From Hydractinia symbiolongicarpus (lineage: Eukaryota > Cnidaria > Hydrozoa > Anthoathecata > Hydractiniidae), in contig NC_079883.1 in assembly GCF_029227915.1 (NCBI RefSeq), positions 4,340,001 to 4,404,000 on the forward strand: 64,000 nucleotides of DNA. Reading direction: 5' to 3'. The notes beneath the pieces are model-generated. The model was not told the DNA's origin and did no database searches. It worked only from the letters and a program-made list of their open reading frames with translations. A program made the position numbers and the translations under genes. Positions 36,197 through 48,006 of the stretch are shown piece after piece (position 1 is the first letter of the stretch; each line of letters begins with the position of its first letter).

Positions 36197-37576
36197 ACAT
36201 CCGAAGTAATTTCAGGGTGTGTTTTGTGCTGGGAAGGTGTTTTTAATTATGGTCTAATCGTGTTTAATTTATACTCTGTGTACTTGTGAAAAAAAAAATA
36301 CTTACTTTAACTTTTTTATTTGGTGTTGTTCTGTGTATTTAAGGTGGGCGGGGAACGCCCATATTGGGCGTTGTATTGTTGGAACTACATATCTAACAAA
36401 AGTTTTGAAACTTGTATTTTTATTTTTGCGAACAACAAAGAGGCGAAAAAATAAGCTGCTTAATGCAGCGTAAATATCACAGCTGCTGACTATAACTGTC
36501 TCGTCGTAATTAGAGAATTTGTTTCAGTCAGAATAACACGGTGATCGGAAACTGTTATATTTTACACCATTGTGAGTGCGCCCATCTTTAATTATTAAAA
36601 CAACAAGGTTGTTATTTAAACGATGTTTTAATGAGCGACAATTAATTTAATCACCTAATTTATCGCCTTAATGAGCTACAGAAACTAATTGACCGATAGT
36701 ACGGAAGCGAGGCTACTATGTCTTTATTTTTTGTCTACAAGTATGTAATAAAAATTACTAATCGTGACATTATCTAATAATATTATAAGCCATTTCCTAT
36801 TTTTGATGACTCAAACGTATTTGCAATTCTCAACCAACTTCGATTCTAGGTCTTCCTCTTATTTTGTAACAGTCAAAATGAGCTGAGTAGATAGGAATCT
36901 TTTTTCGATTTATAAAAGTTTTTCAAATTTAGATTTAGAATACAATTTAGCCGATTTAGTTGTCGTCTTAATCTAGAAAATATAGGAAGATAAGATCCAA
37001 AATAGGAGAAAAATCGTAATGTGTAATGCAACTATCGCTGTCTTGTTGTCAGAGAAGATACAAGATGCCTTTGGAACGAGATTGGCTGCTTTTATAATAG
37101 CCATAGCTGAAGTGGGGGTGAAAGTAGCAGCTAATTTTGACACCGTATACATAATCAGATAAATTGTTCAAGATATTTTGGTGGAAAGGTTTTTGCATGA
37201 CTTTGAATTATATAGGTGGTCTCAAGCAATTATCAAAATATTTTTTTAGAATTTCGCGATTTAAAAATAACGACATTTAACGGAAGGGGCATTTTTCGCG
37301 ATTTTTATACTTGTAAAACTAGGATTAGAAGAGGAGGAGGATATCTTTATCCTCTTTACATCAGGGCTAACATAGAATTCTTGAAATAACAAAATTAAAT
37401 TTTGCAATCATATAATTCTAGAGTTTTTGCCCTTCAAACGTGGAATGGAAATGAACGCAAAATAAGGCTTAAGATGGGAGATGGCTTAAGCGTCAAGGCA
37501 GGGGAAAATTAAAATACTAAACAAAGGCAAAATGTTAAAAACAAAATTCCAAAAAAAAATAACTATCTACAGGTTC
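36197..37576. other. Intergenic, no gene seen
   Basis: This lies between the 3' end of the chitin-binding gene and the 3' end of the CXorf65-like gene, which converge. It should hold both 3' UTRs. No repeat or exon was recognised. Confidence 0.4.
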
Positions 37577-37984
37577 TCATTCGTTGAACGTTTGAAGAGA
37601 AACGAGAACGGCACTAGTCTTCGGTAGCTTTACACTACTTTTTCTGCGACCTCCTTTATAAGCTGGTTCTTTCTCGCGGGGAATTTCAAAGATTGTTTGC
37701 GGCATCCAATTTAATAACAACGGCTCGACAATTTTCTGTCTACTTTGCTTTTTAACACTTACTAAGACATACGTTGAACGCTCTTTAAGGAATTTACTGC
37801 ACTGTAAATGCTGAATCATATCGATTAAGTTTTGGAGGTTGCCATCTTCATCGACCAGATCTATATTATGATGTATTTCTGAAACGTGACATTTTCTTCT
37901 TAAACAACAAAGAAAAATACATATTTTACAGTCAGCGTTTAATAAAACCTTTTCATCGTCGCCATGTCGAATAACAACCAACAT
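37577..37984 (-). CDS. CXorf65-like protein
   Basis: A single open frame of 135 aa from MLVVIRHGDDEKVLLNADCK. The start, the NADCKICIFLCCLRRKC block, then DLVDEDGNLQNL and FLKERSTYVLVSV follow the order and spacing of human CXorf65 (MFIFIKHGD..., IDLCDETG, FLTARSTYYVC). The family is small, conserved across animals and of unknown biochemical function, expressed in ciliated or testis tissue in mammals as far as I recall. The frame is open 40 codons further upstream (to 38104), overlapping the MAP10 stop, but the conserved part begins at Met 37984. Only 109 bp separate it from the MAP10 stop on the same strand. Slightly shorter than the human protein (about 183 aa); the basic C-terminus is abbreviated. 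Confidence 0.75.
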   Translation of the reverse strand: MLVVIRHGDDEKVLLNADCKICIFLCCLRRKCHVSEIHHNIDLVDEDGNLQNLIDMIQHLQCSKFLKERSTYVLVSVKKQSRQKIVEPLLLNWMPQTIFEIPREKEPAYKGGRRKSSVKLPKTSAVLVSLQTFNE

Positions 37985-38044
37985 TTTCGCGTTTCCGTAC
38001 TTTAATAATCTAAGAAACTTTAATACAAATAATTCAATTTGTTT

Positions 38045-38050
38045 TTTATT
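38045..38050 (-). terminator. Polyadenylation signal between MAP10 and the CXorf65-like gene
   Basis: Minus-strand AATAAA lies 43 bases after the MAP10 stop. About 35 bases further on is an acceptor-like TTTCTTAG (ending at 38010), and 25 bases later the CXorf65-like ATG. This compact order is discussed as a finding. Confidence 0.5.
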
Positions 38051-38093
38051 CTTTGCTATAAAATTTCGATACAATATGTTAGATGAAGAATGT

Positions 38094-41000
38094 TTAGAAT
38101 CCACTCTCAGTGGAGTTTATGTGTGAAGTATTTACTGATTGAACGCTAATACTGACTTTTTCGTCCAATTTGTTTTTTCTCGTGTGTTTTGACTTCATAG
38201 GTGAGGAACTAGATTGTACCGGTCCTTTAGTCTCCACTCGTTTACCGTTTTTCGAACTCCGATCACTCGTAGTTGGAGAACTATCGATGGGTGAAGCAAA
38301 GAGGTCACGTGATGATTGTGTGGTCGTAGAATTTGTTCTTCTTGATGATTTCGAAATGACTCCAGATACAGTCTCCCTTCTTGATATTCTTGTACTCACT
38401 CCCGAAATATCTCCTCGCGTATTTCTACTTGTTGAAGATAACGCTCGAGAAGGCCTTTTTAAATTCTCCACGGTAGAGTGATTTGATGTGTGCGAAAGAT
38501 CTGGGATGGAGACACTACTAGTTACACTGATAGTGGAACCCGCTGAATCACTGTGGAAAGAATCGTCGTTGTAATCGACATTGTTTTGATCACGTGACAA
38601 CGCCGTTGACGACCATGGGGAGCGATCATCGAAAACACCCAACTCAGAGACAGACACCGCTCTTGGTTGTTTTGGTGAATAGAAACCAGTTTTTTTCTCA
38701 GCTATATCTTGACCGTGAAAGGAATCCTCACCATTTAATACATCAGCTTATGAAATAAATTTTATATAAATATTATATAAATATATAAAGAATTTTATTG
38801 ATTATTTTTACATTTAAATTTCGTTTCAACTTAACTTACCGGATTCTGGTTGGCTAACACTAGTTAATGAACTCGCAAAAAAAGCATCACTTGAATTTCC
38901 GTTCTCTTTTCTAACTAAAGAAAATGGAAAAACAACTTATAAAGTTCATTCTCGGTAAACAGTCGGTTTTAATTGCAGACGGCACAGACTTTTAGAACAT
39001 AAAAAAATTATGACACCATGCTGTTTTTTTAGGACCTAGAGGTGAATCAATGCAAGTTTCAAAATTATATGAGAGACGTGGAAGTATTTTTCTAATTATC
39101 TTGCTTCATTTTGTTACCCAAATTTAGATAATAAGTTTCATATGTCTAAAAAATAAAACAAAAAAATTGCGGACCAAAATCTAAAACTTCATAGCACAAA
39201 TTCTGAACATTTTTATGGTAAAAGTAATTCATAGACACAGTGTAATAATTTTCGAATTTTAGTGAATTTTAGTTTTTTAATTCGTGAAAATAAATTTTCT
39301 TTAATCAAGCACACGACTATATAAAAAAGAGAGCCAATTTAAGGAGCGTGATTGTAATTGAGGAGAATGGTGAAAGGGAATGGTCCTCCTACATTCGCGC
39401 GAATTTTCTTATGGTATCTTTCCATTCTTTAACCAAAATTATAAGTTCGCAAATCGGACAATTTTAAGATTTATTTCCACAAAAACTTAATTTTCGAATG
39501 TTAATAAATTTTGCGAGCTTGCGAAAATTTCTGTCAACGTAAACCTATTAAACAAAGCTTGCAGTGGAGTTAACAAAATCCGTAATGACGGTATATCAAA
39601 AGAATTCCTTTAAGTTCAAAAAGTTCAAGTCCTGATAAAGTTCACAATATTCCCGTTAGGAGGATTGAAACTTATCGTTTTCTCTATCACTTTAAAAATT
39701 CAATTTGGGAATACGTTTCTAAAATGTCATATCTCCAGTCGCATCATTTTACAGAACCTCAACGTGATGCGTGCACTTTTAAAATACCCAAACCTGCGTT
39801 ATTGTAAAAACCTTATTAAAAACAGCAAATTCGCTTAAATTCAAGAAATATGGGACCAAAATCGAATATTGGACCGAGTTTCGGTAAAAAATGAAACTAA
39901 CTTATATATTTGGATAGATAACATATAATCGGATTTTGAACTAGTTACCTTTCTGCACAGGTGTTTTACAAAGTAGGTTCAAAAATTTCAAATTCGGGGT
40001 ACTACCAATTTTATAACATACCTGATTGCACAGAGTTCATTTTGTTTTGTAAACTCAGTTCGATTTCTTTTTCTTTCCTCACATTTGTTTTGTTTTGATC
40101 AACTACAGCTACATCACTTTTCTTCACCTCAAAAGAATCTGGCTTATCGAGCAAAACATTGGTCGCCTTTTTCTCTGAATGTTCGAGCAAATGATCATGT
40201 GTTAACTTATAGCGGAGCATTTGAGTACGTGTGAAGCCATATGTTAACTTCTCTTTTCTTTTTAATTTTCGAGATGATTTTGGCTGTTTTATTTTCTTGT
40301 CAATTTTTTTCATTCTTATGTGACTGATTTCGTGCGGGCTAACAAAATTTTTACTCGAAATTTTTATATTTCTGTTTCGTTCAGTGACAATCTCTTTATT
40401 TTCAGCGGGAGAAGATACTTTTGAAACAGGATTTTCGTTTATATTCTTTGTTAACTTACTGATTTCTTGTAACAGAGCGCATAAAACAGGCAGATTTTTG
40501 ACATCCAGCAAAGACAACTTCTCAGGCACGTTCGCTGCTTCTTCTTTAACATCTTTTACTTTCTTTTCTTCTAATAAAGCAACAGAAGCATTTTGATTAA
40601 CAACTTCGTAACAGAACTGTTTTTTAAGATCAGGTTTAAGAATTTCTATATGCGGTTCCTCATCAGAAGATAAGCTGTCACCATCATTTTCAATGTCGTA
40701 TAAATATTTACTATTTCTCACTCCACCCTTTACTTTTTCAAAATTACGTGATTTATGTTCATCTTTTAAATTAATAAACAATGGTGGAGGGCATACAATG
40801 TTATGATCATCGTCCGATGCACATTCTACTTCCAGGTATGTTTCTTTCTGACGGATAGCACATTTCTTTTTCTTCTTTTTCAAAGCACACTGCACACCTT
40901 CATCCTTCACGAATTTAGGTTTACACTGCTTACTGCTGGCGATTTTTCCATCCGCTGGTACAATAATATGTTCGTTGTTTGGAATTATAGCGGAGATCTT

Positions 41001-41624
41001 CTTTTCTTTTCTCTCTTTATCATCAATATCTAACAAAATATTGATCTCTTTCTGTCTTCTTCCTTCAAAATTCACGTGACGTAACAACGATTGACCATAA
41101 CAAGTCAATTTCAAACCCAAACTAATCTTTCCTATGCTTGTTCCCATCAGGTTACAAATGTTGTATGTTCCAGTTTGATGGCCAACTGCAGGACAGTGTT
41201 GTCCAAACTGCGACATTGTTTTATTAATTTGTTTTGTGAGATCGATTAAAGGGACAAGACAGCTACCTAAAAGCTTAGGTTTTTCTGACCATGTATCTAA
41301 GATCATAATATACAATGGTACGCGCTGTATAAACTCGTTGAATGTTTCAAATTTATGCTGAAATAAACAAGATTTGCCTTTTTCAAAATCATACCCTTTT
41401 GATCCACTTTTCATTTTCTCTAATTCTTGGGTTACATCAGCATTCACGTTTTCACTTCCAACCTTCTCTTTTATGCGTTGAATGTTTTGAAGTGAAGTAA
41501 AATATATGATTAACGTCGGATAATCAAGCAGACGAAAAGCGACTGCAGGAATGTTGCACGTAACATTTAAATAATCAATTTTTTTGACGAACAATTCAAA
41601 TGAAAATAAACACTCTCCTTCCAT
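38094..41624 (-). CDS. MAP10: MAP10 (microtubule-associated protein 10) homologue
   Basis: Three exons (40022-41624, 38840-38914, 38094-38746) in phase 1 give 776 aa. Residues 1-190 match the MAP10 N-terminal domain: LFSFELFV, IPAVAFRLLDYPTLIIYF, FEKGKSCLFQ, then YNICNLMGTSIGKISLGLKL. Later blocks also match human MAP10: NIVCPPPLF, LPVLCALLQEISKL and KLTYGFTRTQMLRYKLTHDH. The C-terminal quarter (exons 2-3) is Ser/Thr/Arg-rich and disordered (STTTQSSRDLF). In vertebrates MAP10 binds and stabilises microtubules and acts at spindle and midbody during cytokinesis; the vertebrate gene is essentially single-exon, so the two introns here are a difference. The acceptor of exon 2 has an alternative 4 bases away, but only 38914 keeps the frame. 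Confidence 0.9.
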
Positions 41625-41765
41625 TTCCTAAAACAAATTCAATAAAAATGATTTTTAAATGTTATAGACATTATTACACAGAAATACAACAATAATAACA
41701 CAATATTGAATGACCCTTTCTTCATTCCACAATACACAATCGAATAGACAAGCTAAATTATTAGT

Positions 41766-42016
41766 TTTTGGAAAGAATGGGATAATTGGGTAAGAAAGTG
41801 TAGAGACTTGATAGTTCCTGGAGCAAAGCCCAGAGGCAGACAGAGAAAGACTTGGCAGGAGGTTATAAGGACAGACTTGATACAGAGGAAGTTGAGTTTA
41901 GATCTAACACAGTGTAGATCAGATTGGAGGAGGGTCATTAATATACCCCGTCCAACCCATGCTAGCATGGAAAACGGACGTCAAGCCGAGAATGATGAAT
42001 GATAATGATGATGATT
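41766..42016 (+). mobile_element. 5'-truncated LINE 3' end, copy 2
   Basis: Over 90 percent identical by eye to 6891-7139, with the same end of the frame (RQRKTWQEVIRTDL ... PRPTHASMENG) and a GATGAT tail at about 41990-42016. It lies just beyond the MAP10 promoter region. The 5' truncation point is close to that of copy 1. Confidence 0.65.
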
Positions 42017-42684
42017 TCTGAAAAAAGTTGGGATAGTTCGAGATTGGGGCTAAACATTAGACCATATTTCTGTTATTAAGCCTAAAAATACAAAAAATTT
42101 CATAGGTTTTGTGAGGCTTTACAGGAGCCTTTTAAAAAAAAGATAAAAATAAGATAATTAACATACTTACAATATACACAATAAAATACACATAAAGAGA
42201 ATATAAAAAGGTAACACAATATAAGATCAAAACTAAAGGTTAAAACAAAGGCTATGCTGCACCCTAAATGCAAATGTAGACTTGCAAATGTAGTCCCTAA
42301 ACCAACGTCAACAAAATAAATTTAGAGTATTTCAAATACGAATGTGAAACCTATGCACACCATCTTTTTCAGTATATATATATATTAATTTTTTAAAATA
42401 AGCACCATAAAGGTCAGCATGAGTTTAAACAATGATACACAAACTACAGTTTGGAAAAAAGAGCTAAATAATTTTACAGGATATAACTTGAATGCTAAAA
42501 ATGCTGATATTTCAAAAAGAAGCACAACAAAAAATCAGAAATTTTCAGGAAAAGTGATAATCCTGAAAATTCTAAACTAAGCAAACATTTAAACAGACTG
42601 GAGAATGCTTTACCCTGTAATGTATAAATTACTTGGGACATAATATAAAATCTGTCCTGATTTAAAAAGGACAGTCTAGGCTTC

Positions 42685-42773
42685 AGACATGCTGTCCTGG
42701 TGACCCAAGATTTACTCTGCTGGATTCTGTTGTTGGAATGTTTGTACATTTTTCATATCTGGCTTGAGTCACA
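42685..42773 (+). repeat. 89 bp perfect direct repeat, left copy
   Basis: Bases 42685-42773 (AGACATGCTGTCCTGGTGAC ... GGCTTGAGTCACA) are identical to 44228-44316. The 1454 bp between them hold no intact gene. The pair could flank an inserted element or mark a local duplication. Confidence 0.9.
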
Positions 42774-44227
42774 AGCTCATGTTAATTGTGGTGACTTCAG
42801 TATACCTTCTAGCTGTCCTGTATAATGATAGATACCATTCTGGCTCTGACCTAGTACTGTACCTCAAATAAGGTTAAGAATAAGGCACTTCTGATTCAGT
42901 TAATAGGTAGCCATGTTGAATTATATCTGCTTAAAGCATTGTCTCGGTTGCCCCAGGTGAACATGCATCTGCTTTGCCTCGCTTAATAATACAAGTCAAT
43001 AAATACATGACACATGGGTCAGTCCAATTTTAGCCATAAAGAACTGAGGTTGTTGAAGATTAAAGCTCCTCAGATTTGAAGCTCCCACCCACCCACCCAT
43101 TATCATCTGTGGCAATGTCTCCAATTTTACTTGAACTAACTATGTTTATTTTCTTTTATGTGCTGCCTAACCGGACGACACTTGCCGGATATGCTTACCT
43201 CCGACCACTGGCACTTTTTTTCACGCACTGGTCTAGCACTGCAAGCATACGATCAAGCTTTTGGATTGGCTCACATCACCCAGTCGTTGATGGGTGGTCA
43301 TGCGATCACTGATCACTGTGGCTGTACTGTTGCTCTAGCCGAACGGTTTCCTTATACAACCATTTGGCTACGAGAGTTGTGAAGGTTTTTGTCCAGCGGT
43401 GGGAGCAACGGTTCATACAATTTCCACTTGCGCTTTTACTGATGTGGATGTCGGGCTTCCTACGTCAGCCAAATAACATTTGGACAGATGCGTGTGTGAG
43501 GCTAGTGTATCTTATTATTACTTGATATTATTATCACTTATTATCATTATGGTGAGGCACACCCTTTTATGAATCCTGATATTATTATTATGTGGTAACA
43601 CACGCTGGGCCAATACTGGACCAGCTTGTGCATTCCACCTTTAGCTCATGATTATTGATAACACATGTTTATTGGGTGCAGAAGACACCATATGTGATTA
43701 TCGGTTTATAGTGAAGTGCAGTGTACCTTCATGATTGAAGTGGAAGAGAAACAATATCCTTCATGCATGAGAATAAATTATTAAATAAGTATATAATTAA
43801 TAAACTAAATAATTAATCATTAATTACAAGTGATAGGTAAATGTATAATTAGTTGTGAAATGTACCTCGTGAATAGAGGATATGAGTATGTAATTCATGC
43901 ATGAAGAGATCTGGGTCATGCCTTGGAAACCGTTCACAATATTATGATCCATGAGGACATAAACTTGTGAGGGGCAACCAAAACGTGCATACTCTTAGGA
44001 AATTACCCTCTTTGCCTTGGGCATTTTGGTGTGATTATCTTGTTATGATTACTAGCAGCATGCGTTATCTGTCCTGCCTTACTTAATTATTTTCTTACCC
44101 GGCATCCCGATCCATTCCCCAAATTTACAAATTGCGTTCCATGCGTTTGATGTTGTATACCAAAATGTGCCATAATACAATATTCTCGATTAATAAGTGT
44201 GTTTTTACTGAGTAACCAAGACAATTA
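42774..44227. other. 1454 bp segment between perfect direct repeats
   Basis: It contains overlapping frames at 43076-43382 (for example LALQAYDQAFGLAHITQSLM) with stops soon after, several TTATTA-rich microsatellite-like patches (43510-43590) and no recognised gene. Base composition in 43080-43460 is visibly more GC-rich than the surroundings, which suggests a decayed transposon coding region of unknown type. Confidence 0.4.
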
Positions 44228-44316
44228 AGACATGCTGTCCTGGTGACCCAAGATTTACTCTGCTGGATTCTGTTGTTGGAATGTTTGTACATTTTTCATA
44301 TCTGGCTTGAGTCACA
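44228..44316 (+). repeat. 89 bp perfect direct repeat, right copy
   Basis: Identical to 42685-42773. See that entry. Confidence 0.9.
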
Positions 44317-44603
44317 CAAAATTAAAGAAACAATTTGTGAAAATAAAAATGATGAGATTTGTGCTGTGCTGTGATCAAATGGAGACCCAAATGTTTACAT
44401 AATTATGTGGCTTTATTAACTATATATTCATCAACCAAATTGTATTAAATAAAGTCTTTTTGAGAACCCTACGGTAACAAATGTTCCACAACGTTTGTTC
44501 ATTATGCCATTGCTGTATATCTGCAATTATGTTTTTGCCATAATTGTGTACAGGATTTTTGGGATACAAGACTCTGTCATAAGAAAACACATGTTTAGCC
44601 GAT

Positions 44604-44669
44604 GCATCAGGCATTATGTAATCACTTAGAGGCGCGCACAAGTAAATATCGGAACTGTGATTCCACATA
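44604..44669 (-). repeat. Dispersed repeat, copy 2
   Basis: Inverted copy of 12390-12454. Immediately after it, a 24 bp unit (acaatacatattgctacttt core) is tandemly duplicated at about 44674-44721. Confidence 0.6.
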
Positions 44670-45118
44670 TTGTACAATACATATTGCTACTTTTAAAACA
44701 ATACATATTGCTACTTTTAAGAGTATTTTTCAACATGCCGGACACCTACTTTTCTTAAAAAATACTTGTGACTCATAGCGGATCCTTGAAACTTGGCAAC
44801 GCAGCAATGTTACACTAAAGTAGTAGCTATATAGCGATCATAAAAGGAAGGGTGACGAAATGAAGTAGAAGACAAAATCAGTGTCACAAACTGTTTTAAA
44901 CAATTTCATGAGCTAATGTTTTTAGTTTTAATTGGGTTATTAGATTTACAAACTCGTCTCATTATCCTGGAACGCTTTATACGAAAGTTAGCGGGTATGT
45001 GAATAAAATAGCAGGGTAATTTTAAAAAACTTACAAGAACCAATCTTTTCTGCGTCCTGAGCTTTGTTTTGTAGTTTAATCGTATGGCCTAATAAGTACT
45101 TACTTAAAACACGAATTA

Positions 45119-46229
45119 ATGGCGGCAAAGTGTATTTGCTCAGTTCAAATAGTTCGAAGAAAAATCAACTATGCCGGGCAAACTATTTCTCATAACTCAA
45201 AACTCAACATTTATTATTGTCAACACTGCAACAGTCCATACGTACGAGTTCATTATTATATTTTCCTAAACATGGAAATCCTGCGAAAGATTCAAGCTTC
45301 GAAATCTTATTTTTCACACAATTTTTTGAAAAGATCTAATACAACGATAATGAAGAATCTGATGTCAACATCACCCTATTTAGGTAGCTAGCTAGCTAGT
45401 TAGTTGTTAGCTGAGCTATTTTATATTGCGCATTACTTGTATCTTTATGCAAAGTTTCCACCTGCGATGGGAAGTATTTTACTTTATTTTTGTTTTGCTT
45501 AGATATAATTATTTTTTACTTTAGGAATTAAAGCATCAGAACTCACAAAGGAAAACATACCACCAAATACAGGCTGCCCTGTTTGCAGCCGAGGTATAAC
45601 ATTTAAAATGACCGTAAGTTTAAATATATATTTGTTGTGCATAACTAATTAGTCTAATTAGTATTGGTGAAGCTACTATCAATCTTTTTAATTAAGAAGT
45701 ATATTTAGATATCAAAAAATAAATATATATTTATAGGATGTTTTATTTTTATCACAATTCATGACTCCAGAAGGGCATATGATTAATCGAAGGAAATCAG
45801 GTAACATATATACAACTTAAACTTAAATTTATTTAGACATTTGCATATTTGGTTTTTATGATTTGTAGATGTGTCACACAGCAATACAAGGGAATAATCC
45901 AGTTTTCTAATTTTGTATATATTTTCTTCCTACATTTTAATAACATTCCCATTTTTAAGGTGTCTGCAAGAAACAACAAAGAAAAATATTCAAATTTATT
46001 CACATAGCCAGAAGAATTGGTAATTAATTTACTTTTTTACTTGTATATAAAGAATTGTGTTTAAATTATATGTAGAAAAGAAAGGATCAAAACATTTATG
46101 TAGTAACTTGTTTTCTTCATTTTTTTAGGGCTGCTTCCAAGGATTGTTCCTAAAGATGGTGGACCACCACCAATCTATGGCCAAAAATCAAAATCACTTT
46201 ACCAAAGAACATATAAATCTAAATTTTAG
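45119..46229 (+). CDS. MRPS18A: Mitochondrial ribosomal protein S18A (mL66)
   Basis: Five exons (45119-45383, 45525-45613, 45737-45800, 45960-46019, 46129-46229) give 192 aa in a continuous phase. The conserved core, CPVCSRG then DVLFLSQFMTPEGHMINRR, then TGLC-like SGVCKKQQRKI and IARRIGLLPR, follows human MRPS18A closely (CPIC, DVLLLSQF, GLC, AHRAGLLP). The family is a component of the mitochondrial large subunit; CxxC pairs can hold zinc in the S18 family. The N-terminal exon (88 aa) is basic and poorly conserved, as expected for a mitochondrial targeting region. The ATG at 45119 is the first in frame; an intron within this exon cannot be excluded. Confidence 0.88.
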
Positions 46230-47447
46230 TTTTTCTACCAGCACAACGTGCGTATAATCTTTGTATATATATTTCATACAACAACATATGAAAACAAAAA
46301 AAGGATGATTGCATTTTATTTTAAATCTATAAAATACTATGGCCAACTTTGGACATTAAAATTGTTCTTATTACCTTAATGAAAATTCTGTGTTAGTGAT
46401 ATTAGTTCAAATTCATTGATGATTTTTTTACTTATTTCAAACATGAATTTTTCACCTGGATTTCACACATTCTTAAAATTAAACAAGTGAATTTATTAAA
46501 AAAATATTGTTATCCTCCTATGGGAGTAAACAAAACGCAAAAATAGTAAATTCAAGGAGTTTGTTAAAATTTAAAGTGAAAAAAAAGGGGTCACAGGAAG
46601 ATTTCAACATAACAAACAACAATAAGACTGCAGGATTTAGCAAAAGTTATTCTTGTGTGTTTGGTTAAACAAAGGCAGTCACTCCCTTTCTTTCTCTAAC
46701 GAAATTCCGAACAGGTTTTCTTCTTTCCGCAGCGATTGCTACTTGGTAGTGTTTTGCATCCACGATTATTTTTATAAGCTTAAAAAGACTTTCACTTTTG
46801 GTTCCTTGGGCAGCTTTAACACCGGAGCACAAATTTACAAGAGAATCTCTTGGAATACAGGATTTTCTCCAACTTTTAAGTACATGTGTTATTAAGATTT
46901 TTTAAAATATTCTTAAGAATATCCCTGCCTAGCTCTATCTCTCGGCTTGACAAGCTTTTTAAAACAATAAAACTACCTTAGAGGATACATTTCGGCGAGG
47001 ATTAAATCTGGCGAATTTCGCCAAATTTGCTAAATTTAATCTCGCCAAATTTAACATAATTTACCGTTCGCCAAAAAAGTCCAATCTTGTTAGAAAACGG
47101 AAGTAGTTAGGCCTGTCAAGCAAACAGTAGGGTTATCATTTGTAAAAAAGAAAACTAAAATATACAACTTGACTGGACACAGACGGATCTTTCAGCACAT
47201 TAGCATGACCTAAGACAGCTTTGAAGAATTCAACATTTTCTAACAACGACGGTATATTTTCAAGGTTAACTTAAAAAAATGGATAACTTAAGAAACCAAG
47301 AAATGAATAATTCATTAATGTTGTATAATAGGATTTGCTAAGAAAAAACAAACAACTCTTGATTTAAATTCTCCAGTATGTGTTAAATTGTCTCGTGTTG
47401 ACCATTTTCTTGCTAACAGGTTTCTAAGCGTTCCATAAGACAATGAG
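46230..47447. other. No gene seen; short foldback
   Basis: This is 3' flank of MRPS18A. At about 46993-47055 a GGCGAATTTCGCCAAATTTG block is nearly self-complementary and followed by ATCTCGCCAAATTTAA, a small foldback typical of MITE remnants. The 80-codon frame at 46653-46895 is not recognisable. Confidence 0.4.
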
Positions 47448-48006
47448 TACCTTAGGAGTACTAATTCTCAAGGGTATTTATTTTCGCAAATCACAAAAAG
47501 TTGTACTTCGCGGGTATTAATTTTCTCGAATCGAGGAATTTTGATTTTTCGCGAGCACTAATTTTCACGAATTGTTCGTATTTCGAATTTTCGTGGAAGT
47601 AGACTTTGTTAGGGGAACTCTATCTCGGACCAAAAGATAAAGAGATAACGGGCACGTTCTTATCTGTCATCCATGAGAACAATTTTGTGGGAATCAGCAA
47701 ATGTACGCCGTGTGTGGCTTCGTCAAGCACAAAAAATAAAAAGAAGGCGGAAGTTTGGTCAAGACACATTCGAGACATGTTTGGGAAGAAAAACAAACGA
47801 TGTGATAAAGTTGTAGTCGATTAGATTTTGGGAATATATGCGTGGTATTTTTAAGGTTGTCTTGTTTATCATCTCTACCTGGTAAATTTATCTTCTCTAC
47901 CCGGTAAATTTTTAGAAAAAGAAATTCGCGGGTATTAATTTCACAAAAATGGTCAAAAAACGCGAAATTCGAAAATGTACCCGCAAAAATCAGTACTCCT
48001 AAGGTA
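47448..48006. mobile_element. Inverted-repeat element, 559 bp
   Basis: TACCTTAGGAGTACT at 47448-47462 is exactly inverted at 47992-48006. The adjacent subterminal regions also mirror each other (GCGGGTATTAATTTT / AAAATGTACCCGCAAAAA types). Inside is a 72-codon frame (47606-47824) that is Lys-rich and unrecognised. Tandem ~20 bp duplication (CTCTACCTGGTAAATTTATC / CTCTACCCGGTAAATTT) is at 47871-47911. Confidence 0.55.

Noticed and set aside
43076-43382. Possible tyrosine-recombinase remnant (SFWIGSHHP resembling the SFRIG motif)
   Set aside because: Only about six residues resemble the motif, the key Arg is Trp, and no other recombinase block is found nearby.
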